Shown here in pieces: positions 47,587-58,463 of a DNA stretch of 64,000 bases. Made by a program: the position numbers and the translations under genes. Positions within the stretch are counted from its first letter, which is position 1. Every line of letters begins with the position of its first letter. Source of the DNA: Phoronis australis (lineage: Eukaryota; Phoronida; Phoronidae); contig NMRA01000576.1 of NCBI GenBank assembly GCA_002633005.1, positions 203,607 through 267,606 on the forward strand, read 5' to 3'. A model generated the notes under the pieces. That model ran no database searches, had not been told where the DNA came from, and saw nothing but the letters and a program-made list of their open reading frames with translations.

Positions 47587-48138
47587 TGTGGCTCTAACGA
47601 TTGTCGCGACCACATTGAAAAGTCACTATTTATCCATTTAGAAAACTTCATGGCCACTGCATAGGTAAATTGGATTAGCTGAAAAATAAGCCTGAAGGTG
47701 TTGGTAGAGTCCCATGCCCTTCAAACTGAATGATGGAATGATTTTTATTTATGTGGGAAATGATGATTCGTATTGAATAGCAGTTAATGGTGTTACGATT
47801 TTACGGAAATGGTGATTTTTGATTAAGAAACAAGTTGGTTTGAAAGAGGCTTCAAGGATGCTGTCTTTATTATAGCGTAAAATCTGCCTCTAAATCTGAA
47901 CACAGGTGGTTAATTTGCGTTGTAGTGTTGCACGGAACACCAATTTCTCTCAAAACCGGTCTGAACATTCTAGGTGTTTAAGTACATGTACTTGACCAGT
48001 CCTGTCGTAGTTACAAAAAAAATGTCATTCGAACTACTGTATTTTACGTGAAAATAGCATTAGGTGTCAATTGATGCTGATATTATGATAATCGTTTAAA
48101 ACCGGAGATATTTACGTGGATATTTTGAATGCACGACA

Positions 48139-48438
48139 ATGTGGAATTCATACACAAATTGTAACGAGAGTGGCGTAGATGAGGTTATATCGCACGAGAC
48201 TATATTCCGCGTATCGCCGAGACCATGGGTTGAATTTATTTCATTTTTTCGGCCGATTTTTAAATACTTCACCCTGATTGTTCCCGTGGCGGATCACATC
48301 ATATATGTATATGAATGCATTCGCCCGTTAGTTTACAACTTTCCATCAGAAATAGAAAACGTTTTAAATGAAACGAGATCTCAATTGAAAAGAGATAACA
48401 ACGATGAAAACAACGGCAATCGTGCATTGAACTTGTAA
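48139..48438 (+). CDS. Hypothetical ORF (99 aa)
   Basis: An ATG-led frame starting MWNSYTNCNESGVDEVISHE. It has a hydrophobic middle (FRPIFKYFTLIVPVADHIIY) and ends in an Asn/Asp-rich hydrophilic tail (KRDNNDENNGNRALNL) before TAA. It is longer and more balanced in composition than most chance frames here. It could be a small membrane protein or a last exon. No domain or homologue in the window. Confidence 0.25.
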   Translation: MWNSYTNCNESGVDEVISHETIFRVSPRPWVEFISFFRPIFKYFTLIVPVADHIIYVYECIRPLVYNFPSEIENVLNETRSQLKRDNNDENNGNRALNL

Positions 48439-48578
48439 CATTTTCTGAAAATTGTTAAATAACAACAATATTCGATATTGCAGTTACCGGGAAACTGGCA
48501 ACTGAGTTGCAAACGATAAAATATTTACAGATAAAAAACTAAGACAGAAGTGTCAAATAATTAACATTTTTGTACTAG

Positions 48579-48752
48579 GTGTTGCCTTTGGGAGCCTATC
48601 GCATGCCGAGCGTTATTTAAACTGCTTCAAAGGTAATATTTTAACCCTTTTTTGAAAGCTTGATGATCAAACTGGCTAACGTAGTTCGATTCAACATTAA
48701 CCTACTTTTTAAATTCTCGATTTCAGTGGTGACTGTGGAAGTAGTGTGGGAG
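48579..48752 (+). CDS. Candidate micro-exon pair
   Basis: Segment 48579-48632 (54 bp) has acceptor TTTTTGTACTAG and donor AAAG|GTAATA. Segment 48727-48752 (26 bp) has acceptor TCTCGATTTCAG and donor GGAG|GTAAGT. In phase 1 they read VAFGSLSHAERYLNCFK and then VVTVEVVWE without a stop. The splice sites, especially the second pair, are good, but the peptide is unrecognised and no neighbouring exon with matching phase was found. Confidence 0.2.
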
Positions 48753-50660
48753 GTAAGTACGGGATACAATGTCACATGGCAGTATCGCGCATGAGATCAT
48801 TCGTAAAATACAGAAATGAGACTAAAAATCAAAAAAAAAACGCTTGGAAAACTCTTCAAGGACATGTAATTGCACGGCCCAACCTCAGCTTCGCATGACC
48901 AAAGTTGGCATTGCATTCCTAGAATTTTATGGTAAAATATAGCAGAATATATGGTGCATTCATAGTACTCAAGACAAAAATAACATGTCAAATTTCATTT
49001 GGTGTATGTGTTAGAAATGCACTGCCTTAAAGGACTGAATGTATAATTTCAAGCATTTACCACAGCCAAAGTTTGTAAAATTTCAGATTGAATACTTTCA
49101 TTTTCAATTCAGGTCAAATGCACGTGCAGTCTTGGAAAATCTTCCCTGTACTTTAGAACTGAATTGGGGTTGTAATGAACTTCGATCTGAAGTGAATTTT
49201 CCCTATTTCTGTTCTTATGAAAGCTGGTTATGTAACTGAATATTCAGAAATAAACGTGAAGCAGCAATAGTTCTGCACAAAATTATTTTAACACGTCTCG
49301 TGTTACGTGGATCTTTACATCAAAATCTGCAGAAAAGGAGGCACGACACCAAGTTCACTGTGTCTTTAATCAAAATTGGTCAATTTGCAGTAAATAATAT
49401 CTTCATGGTATGAACTCAGCAATACATGTAAATCAGCCTGACAATTCTTACCTTCGGTAAATCCAATGTCCCGAATGTATAAAACTTTTACATCTTTGCT
49501 TAAAGATAATCAAGAAAAAACGACATGAAGAGGCCAACTAAATCGCCGGTAACTTTAGTTTTGAAGATTGACAATGCCATCCAATTAATACACATCGATT
49601 TAAATACACCCCAAAAGTCCAATGATTCATTAGATGTTCACTAACCCGTCAAGAGAAAGGGAGAGATGCGGAAGTGAGGAAGATGGAGCAGTTGTATTCC
49701 GACGTCGTCTAATACATCTAATACCCTAGTGTGCTGCAGAAAAGCTTATCATGATCTCATTTTTTCAGCGTCTATTTCATGCTAAGAACCTAAAAATTGA
49801 AGTGCTCTTGTAACATGGGTGTGATTTAGCCAGCAATATTATTACCTGAATTGTAGATCTGCGCGTGCATGGACTTCATCTCCTCTGTCTGCTGCTTCAC
49901 AGTGATACGTATGTGCTCGTGCCTACTGGTAGAAAGCAGATCATTTATATCGTTGTAACACCTGGGTTACTGAGTTATTGTCCCCGCCTCCTGTCCCTGA
50001 ATCTGTCACGGCCACCAATAAATAACTACCAAAACGTTGCAACGGCTGTATTTTCCAATAGCTAACTCATTCATTATCTGACGCTAACAAGGCATCTACC
50101 AGAATACCGTATAATTGATTTTGAACAGCTTACATTTAGATGAATATCTAGTTAAATGGAATTCCAAGTCATGCAACCTAGCCATGTGGGCTTTTCCATT
50201 CATTTCGATGTTCCAAACTAAAATTGCAGTTTATAGAATTTCTGACAAATGATTGTCACTAGTAGACTGGCACCTGTGTTGATTATTTATGGTTAAGAAA
50301 GTTGAAAATTTTGTGGTTTAGTTACTTTTACTGAAACGAAAAGTATTGGGGAAAATGCTAGCACTTGGAGGCAGTACTGGCATAAGATTTTCGACCATTG
50401 TTCAAAAAGTCAAGGAATTGCCGTTTTAAACTGTTCGTTCAATTGAACACAAGATAAATGATGTCGATACTTTGAAAATACCATTTCTTATGTGAAATTA
50501 TTAGTATTAATTAGCCGTAGCTTCTGGTAATTTTGGGGGATTTTTTACAATTGATAAATCTTGATACAACTCCGGTTGGTCACTGTTGTTTTCTCTTTTG
50601 GATCACCCGCACACTATGACCGTTCTTGCTATGACCCCATACCTCACATTTTGTATTGCT
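48753..50660. other. No gene recognised
   Basis: AT-rich spacer. No exon, RNA gene or repeat protein was recognised. Confidence 0.45.
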
Positions 50661-50716
50661 ACGGGTACATGTACACGTATACAGTACCACTTATGTGTAC
50701 ATGTACATGTACCCGT
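50661..50716 (+). repeat. TACATGTAC-rich hairpin
   Basis: ACGGGTACATGTACAC at 50661-50676 is the inverse complement of GTGTACATGT..ACCCGT within 50695-50716, with a 6-bp slip in the TACATG run. It can form a stem of about 15 bp. TACATGTA is common throughout the window. Confidence 0.65.
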
Positions 50717-51510
50717 TCATTTAGATATTATCATCGGCGTCATCTAAGGTATCTGCCATCCATTGCGTTTATTTTTTGTTGATTCATCTGTGGGTCACCC
50801 TCCTCCGCTGCATTTGTGTGTTGATAAATGATATAAAACCAGATTTAAGTCAGTCTTAGTGTCATCAAACAACACCAGCAAAGGATATCATCTTAATGTT
50901 TTTGTACGTTTTGAAGCAAATTCATGAAAAGCTCACATAAGCAACCTCAGAAAAAACGTCTAGTCCTAATTGGACCCATTTTCATGACTTCCCCGGGTAC
51001 TGAGATCCAGTTACACGTAGGTATTACTAAGTCACGGGCAGCGGAGCAGAGAAATAAGTGGGGGCTACTGCCAACCAGTTCCCTATCAGCTCTGCCGTTC
51101 ATACCCATGGTCAGCGCAGTACTGAAATAAGTAGGCGTTTATAGCTGCCGGCGGAGCCCATTATGGTGTGTCGCACATGATAGTCTACGCAAGCATGCCA
51201 ACCGGAAGCAAACAATTGTAAACATTGATCTATGAGCAGGGGTGTATCATTCATGCGACTATGCCTTGTCACTGAGGCACTCTCTTATCAAAGCATTTAA
51301 TATACAGATTATGGTAATGTCCCCAGTTCCTGATCATCGTATCATTGTCAAAAAGATGTTCCCATGGATGATACATGCTATTTAATAGTGCACCTGAAGA
51401 GTCTAGGGGGTTCTTCCTAACGTGTTGACGTTCTCTCAATTCGCAGGTTTCAACCCAAGTAACTAATTTTATGTGATAATGTCTAAGGTTAGAGCCTGCG
51501 TAAGAGAAAA

Positions 51511-51720
51511 CGCCTTAGAGGAAAGACGTTTTTTTTCATTTCACCTTTAGTAAAAATACGGTTCGTTGATTATCCCAGACATATTTTTCAGTTAATAGTA
51601 CTTTTCCGTAATTTTATGAATAAAATCCTGAATTACCCCGAAAATGACGTTGAGGGAGTTAAGAATTTTCCGCCATTTCGTTTTTATATAGCTGTATGAG
51701 TTGTACAGTCAGTCATCGTA
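51511..51720 (+). repeat. Solo arm of the THAP inverted-arm family
   Basis: Matches the left arms at 39178 and 57456: GCCTTAGAGGAAAGACG, then TTTTTCATTTCAC, GGTTCGTTGATTATCCCAGA, CATATTTTTCAGTTAAT, GAATTTTCCGCCATTTCGTT and GTACAGTCAGTCAT. No inverted partner was found within the window nearby, so it may be a solo or truncated copy. Confidence 0.75.
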
Positions 51721-53391
51721 GTAACTAGGAAAAATCACTACGCCGAAGGTTCACAAACTATATTTTGGAGAAACTAGTATGCACCGGGTTTTTGTATTCC
51801 TTTCTCAGAAATGCATGCAACACAGTCACTTTATGTAATAATGTTGTTTTTCTGTTTGGCATGTAAAAATCAATTCCATTATGTATGTGTGTTGCCAATT
51901 TCCATTTAAAGATTGTTAAGGACGATAGGGGAGTCCCAGACGCCTGTTACATGTATTTAATTATTGGAACTGGGAAAATAAAAAAATTACAAATGTTTAT
52001 TTTGTGTATTCTGTGTGTCTTTCCCTGCCATCACGGGATTTCGTGTCGTTTCGGAAACAAAGTCTGTCGATAACAAGTCACTCTGACAATTAAACTATTA
52101 TGGTTTATTAGAAATGGATGCTCTAGGATCAAAGGTAACATAAGAGCAACTGTTCTGGTACAAATAGCCAAGAGAGTTATCCAGAAGATAATCTCTTTCC
52201 TGGATCACCACCACATTGCCAAGAAGTATTGACAGTGTTGCAAAATGCAGATGGAATTTTTATCTGTTTTCAGTCCTAACTCTGCACGAATCTAACAAGG
52301 GAATGAGCTGCTGGCTTTTCCTAAGTAACTAGGCATTATATGTCAATCAGAGATTATGTAAAATATCTCTTAACCACTGAAATACGGCTGACAGAACACC
52401 TTCTCTGGCACTAATAACTCAAAATATGACCGAATTATCTTTTGAATGTTTTTGCATGACATGACGGAGAACAATGTACCCATTGGATTTTTAAAATCAT
52501 GAAAAATTGAAACTTGAGCAATTCCAAATCTTGAAAAGATCCGTAAAACCGGATTTTCCTTTAATCCTGCCTCTGAAGTGCGCTCTCATCGACAGTGCTT
52601 CTGTTTCTTCATCCGCATCATGCTAATTGGGCTCTGACGGGAATTGGCAACCCCTATATATAGTCATTGGTCAGACGCGCATATCTCCGAGTTGAGTTAG
52701 CCCTGAAGTCCAGGTAAGCCGTTGAAACCTACAGTATAACAACATCCTACATCACTCTATGTGTCACAACAATTACATACTAGACCATTTCAGTGGCGGA
52801 GTGTTCACGCGAGGTAAAATAATGGGGCTCGAAAATTGCGGTGGATGAACCAAGAGGTTACCACATACAATCGGTTGCGCAGTTTCCTACACAGACTCAT
52901 CTATATCGAAATCATACTGCCAGAAAAAGTCAGTGAATGATTAACCCTACTGAACACGCCCAACCCTCAGCGTTGAGCTAGATCAATACAGCAGGTTACC
53001 AAGTGAATCCAACGACATACATGTAACGCACAGCATCACTACACATGAGGCAACTGCTACATACCAGATAATTGCAGCGAGATGCCTCCGTCAGACAAAA
53101 TAATGTGGTTACACAACCGACCTAAATATATCCAAGAGGGAACCACACGGTACGTTAATGATAACGAATATAACAACTCATCTATACAGTATCTACATCT
53201 ATTTAATTATAATAAAAAACACTTGACAGTTCATACAACACATCAAAAAGGAACGAAGACTGAGACAATCCGCAACTTTTTGTTGTTGGCAATCGTTTTA
53301 GCTTGAGGTACCTCTAGTGCTGTCGTCATAAAATCTCCCAACGTGGGCCACAGCTTCACACCAACTGTTATAGACAAGTTCCAAGCACAAC
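51721..53391. other. No gene recognised
   Basis: No supported feature. The short leader-like frame MFILCILCVFPCHHG near 51990 lacks splice context. Confidence 0.45.
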
Positions 53392-53439
53392 GACAGACGT
53401 TGCCTTCTACATGCAAATTTTAATGTGTCCACCATAACC
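53392..53439. repeat. 48-bp target-site duplication (left) of LINE 53440-53865
   Basis: Matches 53866-53913 with three mismatches (core TTGCCTTCTACATGCAAA, TTTAATGTGTCCA). It directly precedes the truncated LINE. Confidence 0.7.
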
Positions 53440-53865
53440 ATACCTTAAATTACCGCTACACAATAGTCTTATTCAAGCGTTTACTCGTTTACGTTGCTCC
53501 AACCACAGACTACAAGTTGAAGTGGGTAGACACGAGAAAGTGGATTATTACAATAGATTATGTATGGCTTGCAATGATGGTCTTGTAGAGGATGAATACC
53601 ATTTCCTGTTGGTTTGCAAGAGATATTGTGAACTTAGATCACGTTTTATGAAGGAAGTTCTATGGAGGCATCCAACACAAGAATCCTGTATACGCCTCCT
53701 CGCTAATCCAGATATATCTGCTGTTGTTTAGGGGTATTTTGCCCTTAAACGACGAGAAAAGCTCTTAAATGGGTTGACTGCTTGTGCAAATGTGCCTGAT
53801 TAATTGTTTTGTTTATTGTACTTTGGGCCAGAGGCCTTCAATACAAATAAACGTATTATTATAAT
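53440..53865 (+). mobile_element. 5'-truncated LINE C-terminus with long target duplication
   Basis: The frame reads FTRLRCSNHRLQVEVGRHEK, then LCMACNDGLVEDEYHFLLVC, ELRSRF and NPDISAVV, then a TAG at about 53729. It continues as GYFALKRREKLLNGL to a TAA near 53801. The Cys-rich VEDEYHFLLVC block is the C-terminus of a CR1/L2-like LINE and is related to the fragment at 36657-37037. The 3' UTR has TTTGGGCCAGAGGCCTTCAA, a small hairpin, and AATAAA before an AT-rich end. Only the last 425 bp survive. 48-bp near-identical direct repeats flank it exactly. The single premature stop suggests a fairly young insertion. Confidence 0.82.
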
Positions 53866-53913
53866 GACAGACCTTGCCTTCTACATGCAAAGTTTAATGT
53901 GTCCAGCATAACC
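53866..53913. repeat. 48-bp target-site duplication (right) of LINE 53440-53865
   Basis: Second copy of 53392-53439, starting immediately after the LINE 3' end. Confidence 0.7.
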
Positions 53914-55257
53914 TCTAGACACTTCCTCATTTTTTTTTCTTCATGTAAAGCGGCAGTACTACATGTATATTCATTACTGGCATATTGCTAAACATTTATC
54001 AGTGTTAATTGAAAGAATTTCCAATCACGTCAATAGCTGTTCACAAACCATCTTACAACGGCCCTTTCAACAACTGAAATCTGGGAAAAACCCAAACTGC
54101 TCCTGGCAGGAAATACGTAACGATGAAGAAATGTGTCTTCGCAATACAACACCACACGTAAACAGGTGTAAAATCTTCAACATTAAACCAAGAGTCACAA
54201 ACGGATTTCGCCAGCCAAATCCTCTGGTGGGTTACTTTCAAGTTTGACCATTGCCAGACGCTGTCTCAGAACACAAAAACACACTAAAGTTAATTACAAA
54301 GCGTATATTATCCGACAAACACACATACACACACACATAACATACAAACGCATAATAATGATTGCCGACACGAAAACTTATCACAGTTCATAAGATTCTC
54401 TTGGGGTCGTGTACAATACCACAACTTTGGCTAGTCAGCATCACCTGTTCACTGCTTGTCTTGACTATGATGCCGCTCCAGCCTTGTTTGAGCTTGACCT
54501 GGCACCTTCACTCACGGTTCAGTTGTGTAGTGAAAAAACACAAGTGTAACCTGGGAATGGCACCGGTTCAATAATCAAGTAAGTCAAACGACTGTCCATA
54601 ACAAACCACAGTATCAATGCACTTTCGAATTACAACCAGAGGGATCCTCAAGGCCACCTGCACGTAACGCTCAGGCTAGGAAACACTCCGACTGACATGT
54701 CGTATTAAAAGTAGTTGTTCTAACGAAAAGTCAATAAAAGTCATACTTACATATCCCAGCACATTTTAGCTGGCATGAGCATCTTATGCCGCAAACATGC
54801 AAAACACAACTGCACAACGCCCAAGCCACTGGTAGACTGCATCAAGCAACACGTTTAACAGCAATAGCGTGACTGGCTACCGGCACTCGAAAAACAAAGC
54901 CCGTAAGCATAACTATACGTAGTGGATGGTTTAGTATTTACTAAATGAAAATAATCATCTAATTGATCACCACATCATATGCAATGTCGGATTAAGTTGT
55001 GACAGTTACTTGCCAGACACATACTAACTTTTGAATTTAGTTAGATTGGTCCACCATAATCCGTTGAAACCAGTTGCAACATGTTTCGAAACACCCCACG
55101 AGAAACAATTGTTCCATATCAGACAACTTCGGAGACACGTGAAATGAAATCTCAAAAAAATGGAAACATCCCGTTTACAATGCATGAAAACTGCTCGATG
55201 CATTTGATAGTGATTTAAAAAATCTGATGTACATGTACTCAATTTAATCAGATTGTT
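53914..55257. other. No gene recognised; short CA-rich tract
   Basis: Includes a (CA)n-rich stretch near 54315-54345. The frame at 53963-54247 (several Cys) has no recognised domain. Confidence 0.45.
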
Positions 55258-55322
55258 CTAAAAAACCCTTGACCCCACATCCCCCAAGTCTCTCGACCCA
55301 CGACCAACTCGATCCACGACCT
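55258..55322 (+). repeat. Degenerate TCGACCCACGACCC tract 5
   Basis: Contains CTTGACCCCACATCCCC, CTCTCGACCCACGACCAACT and CGATCCACGACC. Same family as tracts 1-4. Confidence 0.65.
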
Positions 55323-55879
55323 GTGAGGTACATATTTCGTAATTTCATTACGTAGCTGAGTTACTTTCCTGGAAGACTTGTCTCTCGTAAGGTGGTGGAA
55401 TAAAGATGGGTCGACGATCCTGGCCTTGCAGATATTTAGGAATACAAAACCAAAATAAAAGCACATTCATGTATAGAAAATCGAAGACTTTCGTGAAAAA
55501 GCTCCGAGTAACTGTACGAGTGCTGTCTGAGATAAAAGCAATGTAATTCTCAGTTGAAAGTTGAGCCTTTCATAATGATACGTGCTTAAATGTTGCCGAT
55601 CTTGTCACAATATTTTAAATATTTTCAGTGTCAGGCATGAGTCTTGTCAGAATGTTTGGTAGGGACCTAAGTATCGATTAATAGGATTTTGTTATTCAAA
55701 TAATTTCAGCGCCCATTATGTTACTTTTGCTCTTACTTTATAAATTTTGGATATAGGATTCGCTAAATCATGTTAGTGCGAAGAATAATGAAATGCCTTC
55801 ATTCACATATAAATGATATTTAAGACGTCAGTGTTAAGTTCCAACTGCAGATAAAGACGTCAGATAGAGGTTCTCAACT
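55323..55879. other. No gene recognised
   Basis: AT-rich spacer. A leader-like frame on the - strand near 55470 (MNVLLFWFCIPKYLQGQ) lacks downstream support. Confidence 0.4.
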
Positions 55880-57145
55880 TAAGTGATACAAGATACACAT
55901 TTCAACTAATTCAACTACACTTACTAATCACGGCGCCATCTGTGGGCTGGTACATATCTTTATGACGTCAGCAACCGGCTCATTATTTGAGTAATACCTC
56001 TGTAATACCTGTCACGGACAGGATCATTGGGGATATGCTGATGCACTATTCCCCTCCCCAGACCATCCCCGTGACAGCAGAAGGCGCAGAACTCCAGGGC
56101 TGACGTTGCCTGTAAGCATTTGATTTGACAACACTCGGGCACGGCTCTTCTTGTGACTCTTCGCAGCATGGCCATAAATGATACCGGCTTCGAGCAGTCG
56201 GCTGCCATCATTGAACTCCGCCAGTTGGGATGCAGTCTGCTCGAGGTTGTGTTTGCGGGCCAGCAGCTTAACGTCAGCCGAATATAAGTAGAGGGGTTGG
56301 TTGGTGGTGCATGAGCCAGCGAGGTAATCTGCACGCTCATTAATCAGGACACCGNTGTGGTCGGATGTTGCGATCAACTTCCCATCGTAGGTAGGGCAAG
56401 GGAAATCATCAACACTGAGGCGATTGTCCAGAGTACAAAAGAGAGCTTCACATTTGTCTCCATTGCAGCTCATTCCGCTGGTAGCACAAAACTCGCAGAT
56501 TTCCATTATTTGAGAGACATGGTTAGAAAGATTAAGTAGGAAACGCATTTCATCTAATTCAAATATTCCGACTAATGGCTGCGCCACCTGAAGGGGGAGA
56601 CTGAAAACAAATATGACCTCATCAACAGGCTCACCATTTGAGAGACATAGGGCAGCCATTTCAACTATTATAGCTATTCCCAATAATTACTGCGCCACTT
56701 GCTGGCACACAGATGTCACCACCACTAGGCTCAACAGGCTCACCAGTTGAGAGACTCAGAGAAGCATGTCATCTAATTCAACAGTTCCCACTTTAATCGC
56801 TGCGCAACCTTCGGGAATTCACTAAAAAAGGGTAAATGGAATTATGTAGATCATTTAGAAAATGCATTCCAACTGGCAATTACTCCGGGCCCCACTCATC
56901 ACTGCACTTCGTGTGGGCAGGTAGATAACGTACATGTACAAGGCTCACAATGTTAGAGACTTCAATCACGAATTTCAACTTATTCAACTATTCCCACAAA
57001 TAGTTGCTCCTCCTGAAGGGATAGAATGATAAAAACATGATTACAGCAACGGGGTCACAATTGAGAGACACAGAACACACATTTCCAGTAATTTAACCAT
57101 TCCTATTAATCGCTGCGCCACTTGCAGGCAGACAGATAAAGTACG
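55880..57145 (+). repeat. Satellite-like array of about 108-bp units, split by a LINE
   Basis: A recurring landmark TAAT.(G/A)CTGCGCCAC(T/C)TG, or a decayed form of it, is found at about 56578, 56688, 56801, 56898, 57004 and 57111 (spacings 97-113), plus one at 55931. Each is preceded by TTCAACTATTCCCA-like and TTGAGAGACA-like blocks. The unit is about 108 bp and strongly diverged. The offset from 55931 to 56578 (647 bp) equals one unit plus the LINE insertion with its target duplication. Confidence 0.75.
55992..56503 (-). mobile_element. 5'-truncated LINE RNase H fragment inside the satellite
   Basis: On the - strand it encodes a broken RNase H end: GVLINERADYLAGS (the N-E-x-A-D motif, preceded by a decayed T-x-x-H), then ADVKLLARKHN and SNQMLTGNVSPGVLRLLLSR. 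This is the C-terminal LINE pattern. The upstream residues EICEFCATSGMSCNGDKC were not identified. The 3' end is a GTATTAC-type short tandem tail. CATTATTTGAG at 55981-55991 and 56504-56514 is a perfect 11-bp target-site duplication, giving a 512-bp insertion into the 108-bp array. An ambiguous base sits at about 56355. Confidence 0.75.
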
Positions 57146-57455
57146 TGACAAAGTTCTGTACCTAGGAAAGGAGAGTATACTCCACAATCTAGTCATTTCC
57201 TGCAATGGTTATCGGTCGAAACAGTTGTGTCCCCAAGCTGTGAGTAAGCAGCACTAATATAGTCCGAGCCATTTAAGCACTGATCAATTCATATTTGAAT
57301 GACATTTGTCGTTCAATAAAGTACTATTTGATCGAAAATGGGTAAAATACGAATCAAATGAAAATGAAAATGTGTTTCAATTTATATTAGAGTGTATTTG
57401 CTTTCATTCTCTTGAACCTCTCCTCAAAAGCCTGTGTTTTTTCATGTTTGATTTC

Positions 57456-58463
57456 TTAAAGGCGAAGGCAATCGATTTTCATGTCACTTTTTCAAAAACA
57501 AAATTAGGTCTGTTGATTATCCCAGACATATTTTTCGTTTAATTACAGCTTTTTGCATTTTCATTAATTTCTCGTCCTCTATTCCGGAGTTGAGGTTTTC
57601 GGAGGCAAGAAATTCCCGCCAATTTCTTTTCAAACAGTCTGAGTGTGAGAGCAGTCAAGTCAGTCATGGTTCCACCTCTGTTGCAATCAGGTTGGTCGTC
57701 GTTTGGTTTTGTATACCAGTCAGTCAACATGCCGCATAGTTGCTGCGTACCAGGATGTACTCATTATCGTCTCACACGCGCTTTGGGAGTAACTTTGCAT
57801 CGCTTTCCGAAGGACGACACACTTCGCCGTACTTGGCTAGCTCTCTCGTGTGAAGAACGCAGCGCTACCCGTTCACGCAAAGTACAAAGCAGTGGCAAGC
57901 ATTTTCAGCAGCCCTGTAGCGATGTTGGGTGGTGGGAGTGAATACAGGCCCAATTTGACTCCCAGTGAAAAGGACTGTTCGTCATCCAACGAACGTATCG
58001 CTGAGCCTAAGTTTGATAAGTTTATTGTTGACTTGTTTTGGAGCTATTTAGAAGGTGTCACGTGCTTGTCGAGGGAGTCGCACGGTGGGATGTAAGCAGT
58101 TTGGGAGCTCAAGACACTCGTGCAAGTGGAACAATTCTTCCTCTGAACGTGAGACGATAATGAGTATATCTCAGTAGGCAGCAACAGCGTGGCATGCTGA
58201 CTGACTCGTAAACAAAAGCAAACGACGACCGAACTTATCACGACCCAGGTAAAGCAATGACTGACTCGACTGCTCTCACAGCCAGACTGTATGAAACGAA
58301 ATTGGGGCGAAATTCTTGTCTCCCAAAACGTAACTTCCGAAGTAGACGACGAGTAATTAATTAAATTACGAAAAGCTGTAAATAACTGAAAAATATGTCT
58401 GTGATAATCAAGGAACCCTATTTTTGCTAAATATGACATGAAAAAGGTTGCCTTTGCCCTTAA
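57456..58463 (+). mobile_element. THAP-bearing inverted-arm element B
   Basis: The left arm (57456-57800) and right arm (58140-58463, inverted) share TTAA(A/G)GGC(G/A)AAGGCAA termini, TTTTTCATGTCA, TTGATTATC.CAGACATATT, GTGAGAGCAGTC.AGTCAGTCAT and even the first codons of the THAP frame (CATGCC.C....TTGCTGC). The arms are about 320-345 bp around a core of about 340 bp. This makes a 1.0-kb fold-back element. TTAA at both ends (57456-57459, 58460-58463) could be the target site. No transposase catalytic domain is present, so it is non-autonomous. The arms match element A and the solo arm at 51511. Confidence 0.8.
57729..57941 (+). pseudogene. THAP zinc-finger fragment in element B
   Basis: An ATG at 57729 opens MPHSCCVPGCTHYR, followed by LTRALGVTLHRFPKDDTLRR and TWLAL. 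This is a textbook THAP start: N-terminal C-x4-C (CCVPGC), a FP box and a Trp. After about residue 40 the frame degrades. The expected final C-x2-H block appears as VQSSGKHFQQ with the Cys lost, and the frame ends at 57939-57941. THAP domains bind DNA and occur in P-element-like transposases and host factors. No catalytic part follows. Confidence 0.75.

Noticed and set aside
55248-55466. Leader-like - strand frame (MNVLLFWFCIPKYLQGQ) as first exon of the WSC gene
   Set aside because: Weak donor and a distance of 14-18 kb from the next exon; no evidence links them.
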